Origin: Oxalobacteraceae bacterium OTU3CAMAD1 | GTDB taxonomy: Bacteria; Pseudomonadota; Gammaproteobacteria; Burkholderiales; Burkholderiaceae_D | Direction: 5' to 3' | Assembly (NCBI GenBank): GCA_024123915.1 | Contig: CP099650.1 | Coordinates: 6,386,001 to 6,450,000 of the forward strand | DNA: 64,000 nt | Shown here: piece after piece, positions 63,607-64,000 of the stretch | Layout: every line of letters starts with the position of its first letter | Numbering within the stretch: position 1 is the stretch's first letter | Translations under genes and position numbers: made by a program | The notes under the pieces: model-generated | The model's database searches: none | What the model was told of the DNA's origin: nothing | Seen by the model: the letters and a program-made list of their open reading frames with translations, nothing else

Positions 63607-64000
63607 CTATACCCGGGTTGTCAGATGTAGTTTGAGCACCTCGATCTGATAGATGTAATGCCGTAAGCGGTAATTCGACGCCACCGCGCCGGCGACTAAT
63701 CCGATAATAAAGGCGACCACCGTCCATATAATCAGTTGAGCGAAGTAATCCCAACTACCTACCGCCTCCAGCTTGAAAGAGACGATCGCCGGCACTTCTT
63801 TGTACAATAGCCAGGCTCCACCAAAGATCGCAAGCAATGCTATTTTGTCCGGCCCGCCGATGAACAGCTTGATACGCTCGTGCACGCGAGATGTCTTGAG
63901 TTCAAGGAATTCCAGTGCCCGCATCAGGTCGTGTTTGTCCAAACTGTCCAGCGTCGCGGCTTGCGACAGATCCCAGTCCACCTCCTGTAAAAAATCGCGG
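63607..64000 (-). CDS. Membrane protein of unknown function (partial)
   Basis: The frame is open from the stop at 63607 to the right edge. A GTG at 63981 (MDWDLSQ) is possible but has its ribosome-binding site too close, so the gene probably begins outside. Two hydrophobic segments are visible (KIALLAIFGGAWLLYK and IIWTVVAFIIGLVAGAVA). The C terminus YQIEVLKLHLTTRV looks helical. I do not recognise the family. It converges on the tRNA. Confidence 0.7.
   Translation of the reverse strand, partial: RDFLQEVDWDLSQAATLDSLDKHDLMRALEFLELKTSRVHERIKLFIGGPDKIALLAIFGGAWLLYKEVPAIVSFKLEAVGSWDYFAQLIIWTVVAFIIGLVAGAVASNYRLRHYIYQIEVLKLHLTTRV

Overview
The window looks like one chromosomal segment of a GC-rich betaproteobacterium of the family Oxalobacteraceae, most like Massilia, Duganella or Janthinobacterium. 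This rests on the class I glutamine synthetase with ntrB/ntrC, the rplU-rpmA-obgE-proB block divergent from ispB, rsxB overlapping nth, polyhydroxyalkanoate (PHA) genes, the unusual number of TonB-dependent receptors (TBDRs), and dispersed palindromic repeats. The genus is inferred. No rRNA, CRISPR array, prophage or transposase gene was found.

Layout. Positions 1-6937 hold three consecutive plus-strand TBDRs; the first is cut by the window edge and is a close paralogue of the second. They converge on a minus-strand tkt-gapA pair (7015-10069). An Oar-like TBDR with an N-terminal carboxypeptidase-regulatory domain follows (10247-13276), divergent from rsmE, a WrbA-like flavoprotein gene and a TPR/aspartyl-hydroxylase gene (13826-16692). 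Another TBDR (16759-19671), a gene-free 1.2 kb stretch, a COG2509 flavoprotein, a GAF histidine kinase and a sixth TBDR lead to position 26967.

From 27046 to 32866 lies a nitrogen-control block read on the minus strand: glnA, a DUF4124 gene, ntrB, ntrC, then corA after a terminator. In front of glnA I read a sigma-54 promoter and three NtrC-type sites, and a rhodanese gene diverges from them. Next come a TAXI-type solute-binding membrane protein, a large class A PBP-like protein with an altered glycosyltransferase domain, and a tightly overlapping minus-strand run: beta-propeller protein, polysaccharide deacetylase, fatty-acid hydroxylase, EI24 protein, molybdopterin-binding protein (38922-43457).

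The 43.6-50.8 kb part is mostly housekeeping, PHA and redox genes: FKBP, an anti-sigma-like protein, HU, acyl-CoA-binding protein, a PHA granule-associated protein, a 7Fe ferredoxin, a ferredoxin-NADP reductase, PHB depolymerase, RsxB and endonuclease III. A class C beta-lactamase, proB, obgE, rpmA, rplU, ispB and an ArsC-like gene follow. The right end carries a TBDR divergent from benE and an aromatic-acid MFS transporter (57760-62944), which reads as an aromatic-acid uptake locus. A HipB/Cro-like regulator, tRNA-Pro(CGG) and a membrane protein running off the edge close the window.

Three repeat families stand out. Six copies of a GGCGGATTA palindrome lie beyond gene ends, two of the sites being inverted pairs. 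Three copies of a GGGTCGTACCCC palindrome all sit between convergent genes. A compound repeat forms the 5' end of the polysaccharide deacetylase gene.
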